A stretch of DNA of 64,000 nt from Moringa oleifera (lineage: Eukaryota > Streptophyta > Magnoliopsida > Brassicales > Moringaceae), in assembly GCA_021397835.1 (NCBI GenBank), contig JAJFZO010000344.1, positions 744,001 through 808,000 of the forward strand, in the 5' to 3' direction. The position numbers and the translations under genes are program-made. Positions 1 to 10,849 of the stretch are shown here, in pieces (position 1 is the first letter of the stretch; the number at the start of each line of letters is the position of its first letter). Under the pieces are notes generated by a model. It was given only the letters and a program-made list of their open reading frames with translations. It searched no databases and was not told where the DNA came from.

Positions 1-6
1 AGTCTC

Positions 7-1333
7 TTAGAATGTGATATCTTTAATAATTAAAGTCTTATAGACTTTTTTCTTTTTTATACAGATCTTATATCCCCTCACTCCTTTAGGATAGCTAAGG
101 AAAACTCCTTTCACTGTCCTTGGATCAAGCTTCCCTTCTCTTTGATATGAAAAGGCAGCATATCCAAACACCCTAAAGTGACTGAGATTGAGGGCTTTTC
201 TAGTCCATTTTTCTTGAGGTGTCTTCACGTCTATGCCTTGAAGGGCATTTAATTATCAATACATAGCTATGGTAGTTGCCTCCCCACAAAAACCCTTGCT
301 AAGGCCAGAGGTGAATAGCATATGCCTCACCTTTCCATGATGGTTTTATTCATCCTTTCAGCAACTCTATTCTACTGCGAAGTACTCAACACTATCCTCT
401 GGCTCAAAATTCCATGTTTTTTACAAGAAGCATCAAAAGATGAGCCGTAAAACTCTAAGCCATTATCAATTCTCAAGGCTTTATTCTTTCTTCCACTTTG
501 GTTCTCCATCAACACCTTCCATTTTGTAAACTTTTCAAAGCATTCATCTTTTGTTTTTAACATATACAACCATACCTTTCTTGAAATATTGATAACAATA
601 AAGAAGAAATACCTGTATCCACCATGGGTTAGAGTTGCCTCTGGCACCCACAAATCCAAATGCACACAATTCATAATTTCAGTTGAGTTATGCTCCCCAA
701 CTATAGCAAACTTCAATCTTTTTGGCTTGGCCAACTAAGACATACTGTCCATAGAAACCAAGATGTGAAACTTTATCCTTGCTTAACAGCCTTGATTAAT
801 GAGGATTTAAAGCCCTTTCTCATTACAATGCCTAAGCCTTTTATGCTATCGTTGGGCTGCACCAAGTCCTTCTTCCATAGCTGTTACTACTTCTTTTATC
901 ACAACCATGCCTTTAAGAATGTATAGGCTGTTCTCTTTCCTTTTAGGATCACCAAGGAACCTTTCAAGACTTTAAAAGTGCCTCTCTCTAGAGCATCCCT
1001 TATCATTCAAAGAGCCTACGGAAATCAAGTTCCTTTTTAGTTGTGCCTCACTTCCTTCAAGATCTTGATGGTTCCATCTTTTATCTCAAAAGCTATGATT
1101 CTAATACCTTTAACTTCATAGGATTGATCATTCCTCATGATAACGCTTCCTCCATTTACCTCCTTATAGTCTTGAAACCACTCAACCTTGGGACACATGT
1201 GATAAGTGCAAGCTGAATCAAGAATCCAAAAAATATCTTTACTTGACGAAAAACTATTAGTTTTCTCTGTCATTTTCACTCTGCTTTTGGAATGAGCCAA
1301 ACTCGGACATTGATGGCACGGTGAAGAAGACAA
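7..1333 (-). pseudogene. Ty1-copia retrotransposon pol fragment (protease, GAG-pre-integrase, integrase)
   Basis: Read on the minus strand, the polyprotein runs in normal copia order. At 1333-1037 is the protease, with the active-site motif WILDSACTYHM (Asp codon 1219-1217). At about 1036-735 is a degenerate GAG-pre-integrase stretch. At 734-372 is the integrase core, with VHLDLW (first Asp) and LRIDNGLEF (second Asp). At about 370-320, after an in-frame stop, comes VAERMN (the Glu). At 228-7 is the conserved segment beyond integrase (FRVFGYAAF, KLDPRTVKGVFLSY). Frames shift between blocks and several stops are present, so the copy is dead. The window edge cuts it before the reverse transcriptase. 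No LTR was recognised, and gag upstream of 1333 could not be read with confidence. Family assignment is strong; exact limits are not. Confidence 0.88.
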
Positions 1334-3889
1334 TCAAGTTTTGGCTTGTTCCTCAGTTTGTCAAAACAGGCTATGAAACCATATTGGATGGAACAGCAAA
1401 CTAGCAGAACTCATGGGCAAGAAAATAATGTCTCTTTTCTTCTTTTTCTTAACCAACAAGACTTCATGACGTGAGAAAATTAAAGAACTAGTTGGGATGT
1501 TGTTGAGAGCTTTGCTCTTCTCTCTAGAGTTCATGAATTTATCTAAAGGTATTATTAAATTGATACATAGGGAATACCTCAAAAGAGGTCGCAGAAAGGG
1601 ACATGAAAAGAATCTATTAACTCTAAAATTAGGCCGATGGATCCTTTAAGATTTTACTGCTTCTTCCTTCTTAATTACTTCCAAATGATATCAAAATGTT
1701 AATGATTGCATGGTGATGACGCAGTTGTCCATGGCCCAAATGGATCACCCACTTCAATGTCAAAGTATGAGCACTTATTAATTATGGCAACAGTGAAGAA
1801 GCTCTTCAATCTCTCCTCACACTTCCTAATAAAGAGGGATGCATCAGCTGGATCCTTTGAAAACATAGTTCAATCTCGAAAAAAAAAAACCATAACTGAT
1901 TACCTAGGTCACTTACTTAACCCAATTCTTTATCTTTATCTTCATATTAAGAAAAAAAGTTTATTGCCAGTGACTTTTTGGTATGATTTTTCTTTGATAA
2001 TTTAATGTTCTTGGTATGAGTAGAGCAACTTTCAACATTGGTGAAGATCAAGGATAGTGAGGCAAATGAAAATGCCAAACTGAGTGAATTTCACCAGGAG
2101 TTATTGTAACTTGCAGCTGTGTTGAAAGGTAAGAATATCTTAACTAGTTACCTAGAAAAAATTGGGAAGGCGATGATTGTGAAGGAATGGAATGAGTACA
2201 TGGAGGATACAGTGAAACATTTCTTAAAAGGAGGATGATATGCCTAGAAAATGGGAGTTGATGGAGAATAAATTATGAAAATGAAACCCTCACTCACTAC
2301 TAAATTTTGGGACACTTCATTAAGCATCATTTGCTTTTAGTATCGAGAAAGAAAGAAATAGAGAGATCAACAATGAAGATGATATCATTTCTTTCGTGTC
2401 TCTAAAGGTCGCTTAGTTTAAGAACATTTTAAAATTAAATATTTCTCTCTGAATGGGCGAGGTGATCATTTGTTTAAGAAGAAAAGTATCTATTGAGTTA
2501 CATAAGAAGTCTGTTTGTATGTATGTACGCATCAAAATATGCATGCCAGAACCCTATCAAAACAGATAGATATGCAAAACTTTGTTGGGAAGTCCAATGC
2601 CTTGTAGCATCTTGACAATACTTGCAATTCCTTGGACTATTCCTTTGAAGACTTGCTGGCAGTTCTAGTTTTTATCGATTTACCTTAAAAAGTGATGAAA
2701 AATTAATATTATTTGAATAATTATCTATAATTATCGAACTGTAAAATGCAATTATATAGTGAAATGTTGCAGTAACAAGTTAAATAGGCCTGCAGATGAA
2801 AAAGAATAATACCAGCAATTGGTATAGAGTACACATAGGATAATGATGTCTATTGAGGCAGTGCGGCAGGAGAAGAAGCAGAAGCTAACAAGTCAAAGGT
2901 GAAACAGAATTGACAATAGGTATGTCTTTTAATGTTTTGTTGGCTTAGGATTTGCATGGTTTATACATTTAATAATAATTGGTATTTAATCACAAGGAAA
3001 GTTTATTTCTCATTCTTTATAATAATGAGATTGATTTTAAGTTCTATTCTTTATCCTTAATATATTTGTTGTTTGAAGTGTGATGAAAGGAGGTTAGAAT
3101 AGGTAAAGAAGAAATTTTTGGATAAGACCAAGAGAATAATTTTTTTATGCATTTGATTTGAAGTGATTTGGTATTATTTTAAGTATTTTGATTTATAGTG
3201 CTGCCATAAGGAGAGGGAAAGGAAACATATGATAGAGCAAACTAACATAATTGATCTAAAAAGTTGGAAGACTAACATTCTAACCCATTCAAACTATCTA
3301 GGAAAACTTGATTCTTCCTTTTTTAAAAAAAAAAATATGGGAAGATACCTACCATGATGAAAAACAACATATTACAGTTAAATTTGATTTTATGTTGTCT
3401 TATTAATATGCATATTCTTATTTATTTTTTTATATTTAGTAGATTCTTAATGCATTGAGTATTCATATAGGTGTTGAAAAGAATGATAAAAATCTAGTGT
3501 TTGAATCTTCCCACAGTAAGTATTATTTTTTGTTCCTATAAAATATTTATATTTTGTGCATGTTCTAACATATATTTCTCATCTTCAAGTCACACATTTT
3601 GAGCTAACCATCATTTGTTGAGATTGACAAAATGATATTTTGTGAAGTTAGTGTATTAACTTTTAACTCTTTAAATTTAGGAGCATTAGTGAACTTTTTA
3701 TATAAAAGTATATTTTTATTAAATGACTATTTGATATTTGAATATTTTTTGTTATGTAAAAAAATGATATAGATAATATTTTAGTTATGAATTAGTAAAT
3801 TTGTTTTAATTACATTATGAGTTACAAGTTTAAAAATTTTGTATTTTAATTGTAATTTTAAAAAAAATAGTAATAATTTATTGATGATA
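1334..3889. other. Gene-free stretch between copia fragments
   Basis: AT-rich sequence with no recognisable gene. A 99-residue open frame at 1706-2005 (plus) and a lysine/glutamate-rich stretch near 2031-2240 match no family I know. Degenerate copia gag may lie at 1361-1620 on the minus strand, but I could not confirm it. Confidence 0.5.
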
Positions 3890-4456
3890 GCTAAATGATT
3901 TTTTTTATCAATTTTTATTCAATGATCAGTAAATAATTAATAATTTGTATTCATTTTAGCTATAACTATTTAATGATCGATATATAACTATTTGTAATCA
4001 TTTTTGTGTCAAATGTTAATTGTCTTAACAAATTTATAGTTTGGTTTATATTGATAATTATATTAATATTTAATAGTAAAAATTTAATTGTTAATTATCG
4101 AAAAGAATGAAGTCCAACTTGCTTTTAATAGCAATTGTTGATTTTTTGATCATTATCTCTAAATACATAGATATTTAGTGGCAATTATTCATTACCATTA
4201 AATATATAGACATTTATTATTATCATAAACAAAATGAACGTCAATATACTTTTAGTAGCATTTATCAATTACCTCTAACAACTGCCACTAATAAAATAGA
4301 TTTTTAGTAATAATTATATCATATATTTACCAACAATCATGATAATTGCCACTATAAGGTTTTCTCGACCTCAGCTACGTTAACTTAGACTTTAGTGGCC
4401 ATTGTAATTGCCGCTAGAACTCAAAATAATTATTGTTAAAACTCTTTCATGTTGTA
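3890..4456. mobile_element. Decayed CACTA-like or MITE end with TAGTGGCAATTAT repeats
   Basis: The stretch repeats variants of TAGTGGCAATTAT and its complement AATTGCCACTA in both orientations (for example near 4175, 4265, 4335 and 4400), as in the subterminal regions of CACTA elements. Its right edge reads CATGTTGTAATGTG, whose complement CACATTACAACATG is one insertion away from a CACTACAA-type terminus. The second copia fragment starts within a few bases of this edge. No matching left terminus was found, so this is a truncated element or only a resemblance. Confidence 0.45.
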
Positions 4457-4460
4457 ATGT

Positions 4461-5060
4461 GATTACTGAGGATTAAAAGCCCTTTCTCACTACAATGCCT
4501 CAGCCTTCTATGTTAAAGTTGGTTGCACTAAGTTCGTCTTCAACTACTATTTCTCCTATCACAACTTTGCCTTTAAGAATGTATAGACCATTCTCTTTAA
4601 TTCTTTTAGGGATCACCAAGAAACCTTTCAAGACTTTAAAGGTACCTTTCTAGAGTATCGCTTATCATCCAAAGAGCTTAAAGAAATCAAGGTCCTCCTT
4701 AGTTGAGGCAAATACCTCATTTCCTTTAAGATCTTGATGGTTCCATCTTTTAGTTTTTATGTGGTTTCAATGCCTTTAACTTTATAGGGTTGATCATTCC
4801 CCATGATAACCATTCCTCCATTTACCTCTTTATAGTCTTGGAACCACTTAGCCTTAGAACATATGTGATAAGTGCAAGGCAAGTCAAGAATCCATTCATT
4901 TCAGACTTTAGATTTTGTCACAACTAGCACGTCACCTTTTTTTCAAGGGAATCTGCAGCCACGGTTACATGTGTCTCTTTGGTGGGTTACTCACCTTGAT
5001 TATTCTTAAACTCTCTACAAAACCTCTTAATATGGATAAAGTTCCCATAAAAGGATCAAT
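4461..5060 (-). pseudogene. Second Ty1-copia fragment (GAG-pre-integrase, protease, zinc-knuckle remnant)
   Basis: Positions 4461-4895 are clearly similar to 796-1235, the GAG-pre-integrase and protease part of the first copia fragment, in the same orientation. The protease motif has decayed to WILDLPCTYHI. Further upstream in the gene, at about 5060-5010, the minus strand reads YGNFIHIKRFCREFK. This resembles a retroviral-type CCHC zinc knuckle that has lost its first cysteines. The fragment therefore extends further toward gag than the first copy does. It is full of stops and shifts. It may be a separate insertion, or a duplicated piece of the same element. Confidence 0.75.
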
Positions 5061-6167
5061 TCCAATAGTATGCTTGATTTTTATCACTTTTTTTTCTTGC
5101 TTTTGCAATTAAGATTGGTTATGGATGGTAAGATTTCATGTGCACTACTTTTCAATTTTTTTTATTTTCATGTCCTCTAAAACCAGACCAAGAATTCGAT
5201 ACTTATGCAAAAATAGTTGTAAATGCTATTGGACTATTTTGTGATTCTTTAAGGAAATTGGCGACAAAGATGCAAAATTTATGATTTGTCCGAGTAGTGG
5301 TGGCCATGTTGTTCTGTCTTATTACTATTCTTGATTGTTCCTAAAACTCAGGATGGTTGTGTTGTTTTCATGCTGCCATGGTTGGGAAGAACCATAGCTG
5401 ACACCACAAATTCTAGCATTACAATAACTTAGCTCCCCGAACCACATAACGATGAAATTCAGTTTACACTAAATGCCATCAATGACTAACTTAATGTCAA
5501 GGTATGTAATGACACCATTATGGTCCCTTATTTTGCATATATGTTTGTATACTTGCTTTATAGTTTTATTGGCCATGAAGCTTCTTGGCATTAATTTTCT
5601 CACTCCCCAAACTAAAGGGGAAAAGAGCTTATTTTAAGCTGTCGATTATATGGAGCTTACCAGACATCCATGATTGCATATGCAAGCCCGGTGATTGATT
5701 AAATTATTATATGCTCTTGAGTGACCTATCTAAAGTGATCATTAACATGTGCAAGGTAATACTATGGTAGTGAGGCCTACAATAATCAACCGTGATTGCA
5801 CATTAAGGTGTGGGTGTTAGTGTGGGTATGGATTGGTTCAAATAGGTTTTGTGCCCATGTGCATCAGAATGAGAATGATTCGTATCTAGTTATTTTTCAA
5901 AATTGGGCTTGGTCTTATGTGAGCAATGTGATGGGCTAATCCTAGAGATGGACTATTGTTAAGATTACATACTGTTTGAATTAGAACAGGCAAGAAGGCT
6001 GTGGATTTAAATGCTACTTAGTCCATGGGTCCTAAAACTATTAACCTATTTGGAATTTGCAACTTACAACTGTTTTGTAGGCTTTGAGAAGTGAGAAAAT
6101 TTGTTACCATAGGTCAGGTTGGTTTCTTTGTTCTATTTTTAGATTTTAAGAATTTTCTTTTTAGTAA

Positions 6168-6344
6168 TTTCTTCTTGCTTAATGATTTACTAGTAGTTTC
6201 TTCTTGTTTAATGATTTATTGGTTTGAGTAGTTTTCATACATGAAAAATAAATATATGCATTTTTATTACATATTTCTCTTTGAATTGAAATCATGTTTC
6301 TTATAAATATTCTCTTTGAATTGAAATCATGTTCCTTTTAAATA
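6168..6344. repeat. Two short tandem duplications (29 bp and 35 bp)
   Basis: Positions 6168-6196 and 6197-6225 are near-identical 29-bp units beginning TTTCTTCTTG. Positions 6275-6309 and 6310-6344 are near-identical 35-bp units beginning TTCTCTTTGAATTGAAATC. The units lie head to tail without spacers. Confidence 0.85.
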
Positions 6345-6978
6345 TTCTAGTGTACTTGTAACTAATAACTGAACATGTTGTATTCGTACAAATTAATGTT
6401 GTGACATATAATGGATTAGTGCCTCCTTTCCCTTTAAATGTTATGTTTATTTGTTTCAAGATGTTACATCTGGACTAAGCAATATTCTTTGGAGCATAAT
6501 TTATTGAAATATGATATTTGATTGCCCGGTGAGCACAGTATCTTATGTATCATTCTAGATCCCTATAAAGATGGATGTGCTTGCTTAATGAAATAAAAAT
6601 TAGAAAGAAAAAGAAGTTGGAATTATAAGCTTTGTGTCATCTATTATTATGGTAATGGTCTCGGGGAAGCTATTAATTTGAGATTGTGTATTAATGTCAT
6701 TGTTACCTTAGTTTTTAATGTTTATTTGAAAACAAAATCTGTGTCTTCTGCTTAAACTATGTTTGACTCTATTGTTTTGGGTTATTTTCTTACCCAGTTC
6801 ATGAACAGCCTAACTATGGTATAATGTTAAGTGTGCAGAATGTGAATAGCATGTTGGTTTATGAGTAATCTGCATATAATATTTTATATTCTCTTGAAGA
6901 AAACAAAAATGGATACCATGCATCATAATGTTGAAACTGTGTGTCCTTCTAAGGTTAAAATTGATTATTGAAAATTTG

Positions 6979-7256
6979 AAAGTCTTTTGGGATTTTATCA
7001 TCTCCTCAAAAGTGATGGACTAATTTCGAAATGTTGGGATTGGTAAGTGCTACAAATGCAAGTAAGTTTTTATGAAAAATGTTAAAGTCTTTAAGGACTT
7101 CATCATCTCTTAGAAAGTGATGGACTAGTTATAGTCTAGTGGAATGGTCAAATGATCCCTTATGTAGTTACTTTCAATCAATAAACTTGAGTTCATCCCA
7201 TTGTGTGAATCAATCTTGTAACTTGAGTCCATCCTAATTGTCTGAATCACTCTTGT
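6979..7256. repeat. Short direct duplications (about 44 bp spaced; 36 bp tandem)
   Basis: A segment of about 44 bp beginning AAAGTCTTT and ending GTGATGGACTA occurs at 6979-7022 and again at 7084-7127. At 7184-7219 and 7220-7256 two 36-37 bp units, each beginning AACTTGAGT, are in direct tandem. No coding function is evident. Confidence 0.8.
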
Positions 7257-7810
7257 CTTGCCTTATGATTTTGATTTCATTTTTTTGTAGTTTAGTTTTG
7301 TGCATGAACATGTGACGGTCACTATTTTTATGTTAAGATTTTAAATCCACTTTTCTATCTTTAGAATGAGAACATGGGGAAGCAGCTTATCCATGAATAT
7401 TTTTTCTTGAGGTTGAGGTTGCGTACTACACTTACTATAACTACTATGAATCCATGATTGATTTCGTTATTATGAGGTTATGACTTGTTTTCCTTGATAC
7501 CAACGCAGTAGGCCGAGCATTGCCACACATTAAAGAGATATTGGCAACTAAACACAATTAGGACAAGTTAAGGCTGAAGCACGAGTTGTAGATGGCTAAA
7601 AATTCTTGAAAACTTTCAAGTCTTCTAAAAATGCTTATTCTAGGTAATAAGCAATATCATTTCCTTCATTCACTCTATCATTTGAGGTTTTTCAAACTTT
7701 TTATATAGTTACTGGCTTGTTCGTATCTCCATTCTAGGTAATCCATGCAAGTAAACAGGATTAAAGGTTCTGCATATCCACTTTTGCACCATATATTTCT
7801 TAATGCTGAT

Positions 7811-7812
<2 letters not shown>

Positions 7813-7853
<41 letters not shown>
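7813..7853. repeat. (AT)n microsatellite
   Basis: About twenty uninterrupted AT dinucleotides. The poly-IY run in the minus-strand open frame here is an artefact of this repeat. Confidence 0.97.
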
Positions 7854-7855
<2 letters not shown>

Positions 7856-8740
7856 CTTTTATATTTGGTAGATGGCAGTAGTCTGTATGTTATGAGATTA
7901 TAGCTTACACATCTTATTGAAGGCAATTGATTATTTATAGCCTTCCACAGAAGCACTAGAATAATGTCACCAGTTGAACTAAAAAGGTAGTGATAACAAA
8001 TACAGTAATACATTTTAGAGAGTCAATACCATGCAAGAATTATCCAAAAAGGTAGTTTTATATTATCTTATGATAAGTAACATGAGTGAAGATAATACTA
8101 TTCAAACAAATTATAATATGAAACAATAAGGAAAAAATCAACTCTTTAATCTATTATATCATCGCAAACACCTTTTTTAAGGTCAAACAAAATTAATGGA
8201 TAAAATCAAGGTAATAAGCTTTTTAATAAAAAATATAAAAATATTTAAATCATTTACAATATTAATGTAAAAAATAAAATAATAAATGAAAAATTTTGAA
8301 TCATTAAAAGATTTTTTTGTACCATTTTATTTACATTGATATTAATATGTGAAAAATAAATAATGCATTATTGATTTAACAGATTATAAAACCATTTATT
8401 TATAAAAATTTATACAAATCAAATTATTATAGAATATCATATATGTTAAAAAAAATTTAAAAACTAAACAATAATATTCTTTTCTTGTGATCATATCCCA
8501 TTTTGTTTTTCACTAATTTCATGAAAATTGAGGCAAAATCGATACATAACATGTGATTAATCCATATGGAAGTTATATAGTTATTTAATAAACACTATTG
8601 TTTTCACTTTTTGTACTTTTGACAATTTTCATTACATAGATCCTATAACATTTTCTTCGATTTTTAACTTCAACTTCAACTTTGATTTCAATTTTCTTAA
8701 TTATTATTTAGTGGATATTATTCTTTTAAAAAAAAGTGTT

Positions 8741-9497
8741 TTGTATGGTGGAAATGAACAGTTGGTGAAGGAATTGTAGGGTTTGTAGCATTTGAAAATA
8801 TTAACTATTAACATTAAAACTACTGTTGGTCTTAAACAATTTTTGGGGTTTCCCAAGTTACAAACATGTATTGAAGCTTTATCTCTTGCTACACTCGATG
8901 CTCTAGATTTGCTGGATATTTCATTTCTATCAAATATGAAACTTCTTTGTTCCTTCTCTATGTTGGCTTCTTATATTTCTGCTGGGTTGAAGGTTGATTG
9001 GGTAAGTGTGCGAAAATCTGAATGATGTGAACAACTTGGCGATTCCAAGCAGTAGATGTTTTGACAACCCTTGCAAAGTAAAAGTCGTCAAATGCAATGG
9101 ATTGAAGGACTTAATATGGCTAATATTTGTCCTAAATCTTACTTATCTCACTATATCAAGCACTGAAGAAGTGGAGAAAACAATAAGTGAGGGAAAGATG
9201 AATGAGGTTATAGAGGGAGGAACATATTTGGTCCTATTTGGAAAACTATAAATGTTTAAATTGCATCATGTGCATGGACTAAAAAGCATCTATTGGATTC
9301 CCCTTCCTTTCCTATCTCTTCAGAGAATCAGTATGTTTCGTTGCTCCAATCTTAAGAAGCTTCCATTCAACTGTGATAATGCTAAGAGACAAAGTTTGGT
9401 TATTGAAGGAGAGGAAGACTACCTAAATGGACTCAAATGGGAAGACAAAGCTTTAAAAAAGTGTTTTTCTTCCTCGTTGGAGAGTATTATAAGATAG
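8741..9497 (+). pseudogene. CC-NBS-LRR disease resistance gene, C-terminal LRR remnant
   Basis: The translation follows the last LRRs and tail of RPS2/RPS5-type CNL proteins. It starts with NEQLVKEL, then HLKILTINI, FPKLQTCIEALSL and LKVDW in one frame. In the next frame come CNGLKDLIWLIFVLNLTYL, ISEGK, LKSIYW, LPFLSLQRISMFRCSNLKKLPF and the tail GLKWEDKALKKCF, ending at a stop at 9495-9497. Damage seen: TAG stops at 8777-8779 and 8786-8788, a frameshift between about 9006 and 9025, and a TAA at 9249-9251. Nothing like the coiled-coil, NB-ARC or earlier LRRs lies upstream, and similarity stops near 8741. In intact relatives this region senses guarded host proteins at the plasma membrane; here it is a dead 3' fragment. 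Confidence 0.9.
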
Positions 9498-10019
9498 ATA
9501 AGCATTCTGAAAGAAATTAATGTTGTACTTCATTAGTTCATGCACTACTTTCTTTTTGCTTCTTTTATTACTTATTCAAGTGTTTATGATGTTGTATCTT
9601 AAATTGAATTAAAAATAATATTGGCTCTGATAAGGTCATATTTGATTGGAACTTTACAAAAGGCTCATGATATGTTGGTCATGTTTAAACACACTTTTTT
9701 CAAAAAGTTACATCGAACAATAAAGTTTAATGACCAAAGCAGAAGTAAGTGGACCAACATGGGATATGCTATAAGTGTTAAATTGGTAGTAGTAGAGTCA
9801 ATATAATATTGTCACAACTGAAGCTTGATAATTGGAAGATTCAGAAAAAGTGAAGAACCAACCCAAAGGCAAATTGACATCTCACCTATCAATGCAAGGA
9901 TAAGTCATAGTCATGATAAAATAACAAGAATGCCATTTGAACAGCTATTAAAACATATTCACATGTATATTTTAGACAAGCTACTCATTCATTAGCAACA
10001 GCCTTGTTAAATCCTATAT
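9498..10019. other. Gene-free stretch
   Basis: This is the sequence between the resistance-gene remnant and CACTA element A. The open frame at 9621-9806 matches nothing I recognise. The first part may be the old 3' untranslated region of the resistance gene. Confidence 0.5.
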
Positions 10020-10034
10020 TGACACTACAACAAA

Positions 10035-10290
10035 TAAAAGCTTTAATAATAGTTAAAAATGGCTTTTAATGACAGTTGTAAAACTGTCATCTTTGTTCAT
10101 GTCATTAAAAAGAAGAGATTTTAATGACAGTTCAATAACTGTCGTTAAAAGCCTTAACTTTTAACGACAGTTCTAATAAAACTATCATTGAAAGGGAGTT
10201 TTAATGACAGTTCTAATAGACTATCGTTAATGGGGACCTTTAATGACAGTTATGATAGAACTGTCATTAAAAAGGTCATTAAATGTATTT
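10035..10290. repeat. Subterminal palindromic array of CACTA A (TTTAATGACAGTT)
   Basis: About ten copies of TTTAATGACAGTT or its complement AACTGTCATTAAA lie in alternating orientation, often paired as short hairpins. CACTA elements carry such short subterminal repeats as binding sites for their TNPA-type DNA-binding protein. The same motif is found in elements B and C, so the three are one family. Confidence 0.9.
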
Positions 10291-10849
10291 TTTTAATTTT
10301 AAAATAAATACAAAATTTATATATTCAAATTATCCAAAACCTGCATATTTAAAATTTTTTATCTCTTCCACATCAACTATATACATCAATATAATTCTTC
10401 ATAATATGCAACCAAAATTTTCCTATTATACACTTCAATACCAATCTCACTAAAATCGTTATTACTTTTTTCATATTTGAAAACACTCAAAATAATCTAA
10501 TTCAAAAAATTAATAAAAGATGAATAAAACAAAAGAAAAAAATTTGATGTCATAATTAAACTTTATATGTACAATACATGAGTTTAAATATACATTATCA
10601 TATGCAACCCTAAAAATTCAACTATATAAATTCAATGATATTCAGTATACTAAAATCTTCAAGGTTTAACTTTCTAATATAGTACTCCAAAGAAATTGTC
10701 CAACCTCTTTTTTAACTTCATCATTATCCGATTGGGTGTAAGTATCTATGTCTATTAACTATATTTATTAAAAAAAAATTAGTCCAATTAAAACTTTTAA
10801 TAAGCACATCAATTAATTACTTAAGTATTTACATAAGCAAATGCTTAAA

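Larger units (their letters stand above)
5061..8740. other. Gene-free AT-rich stretch with short duplications
   Basis: No coding region could be supported. The stretch contains several short imperfect tandem or near-tandem duplications (6168-6225, 6275-6344, 6979-7127, 7184-7256) and an AT microsatellite, listed separately. The open frame over 7678-8013 is mainly a translation of the microsatellite. Confidence 0.6.

Noticed and set aside
1706..2005. 99-residue plus-strand frame
   Set aside because: It includes a poly-A-derived KKK run, has no family resemblance and no supporting context.
7678..8013. 111-residue open frame, minus strand
   Set aside because: It is built around the (AT)n microsatellite, and no similarity was seen.
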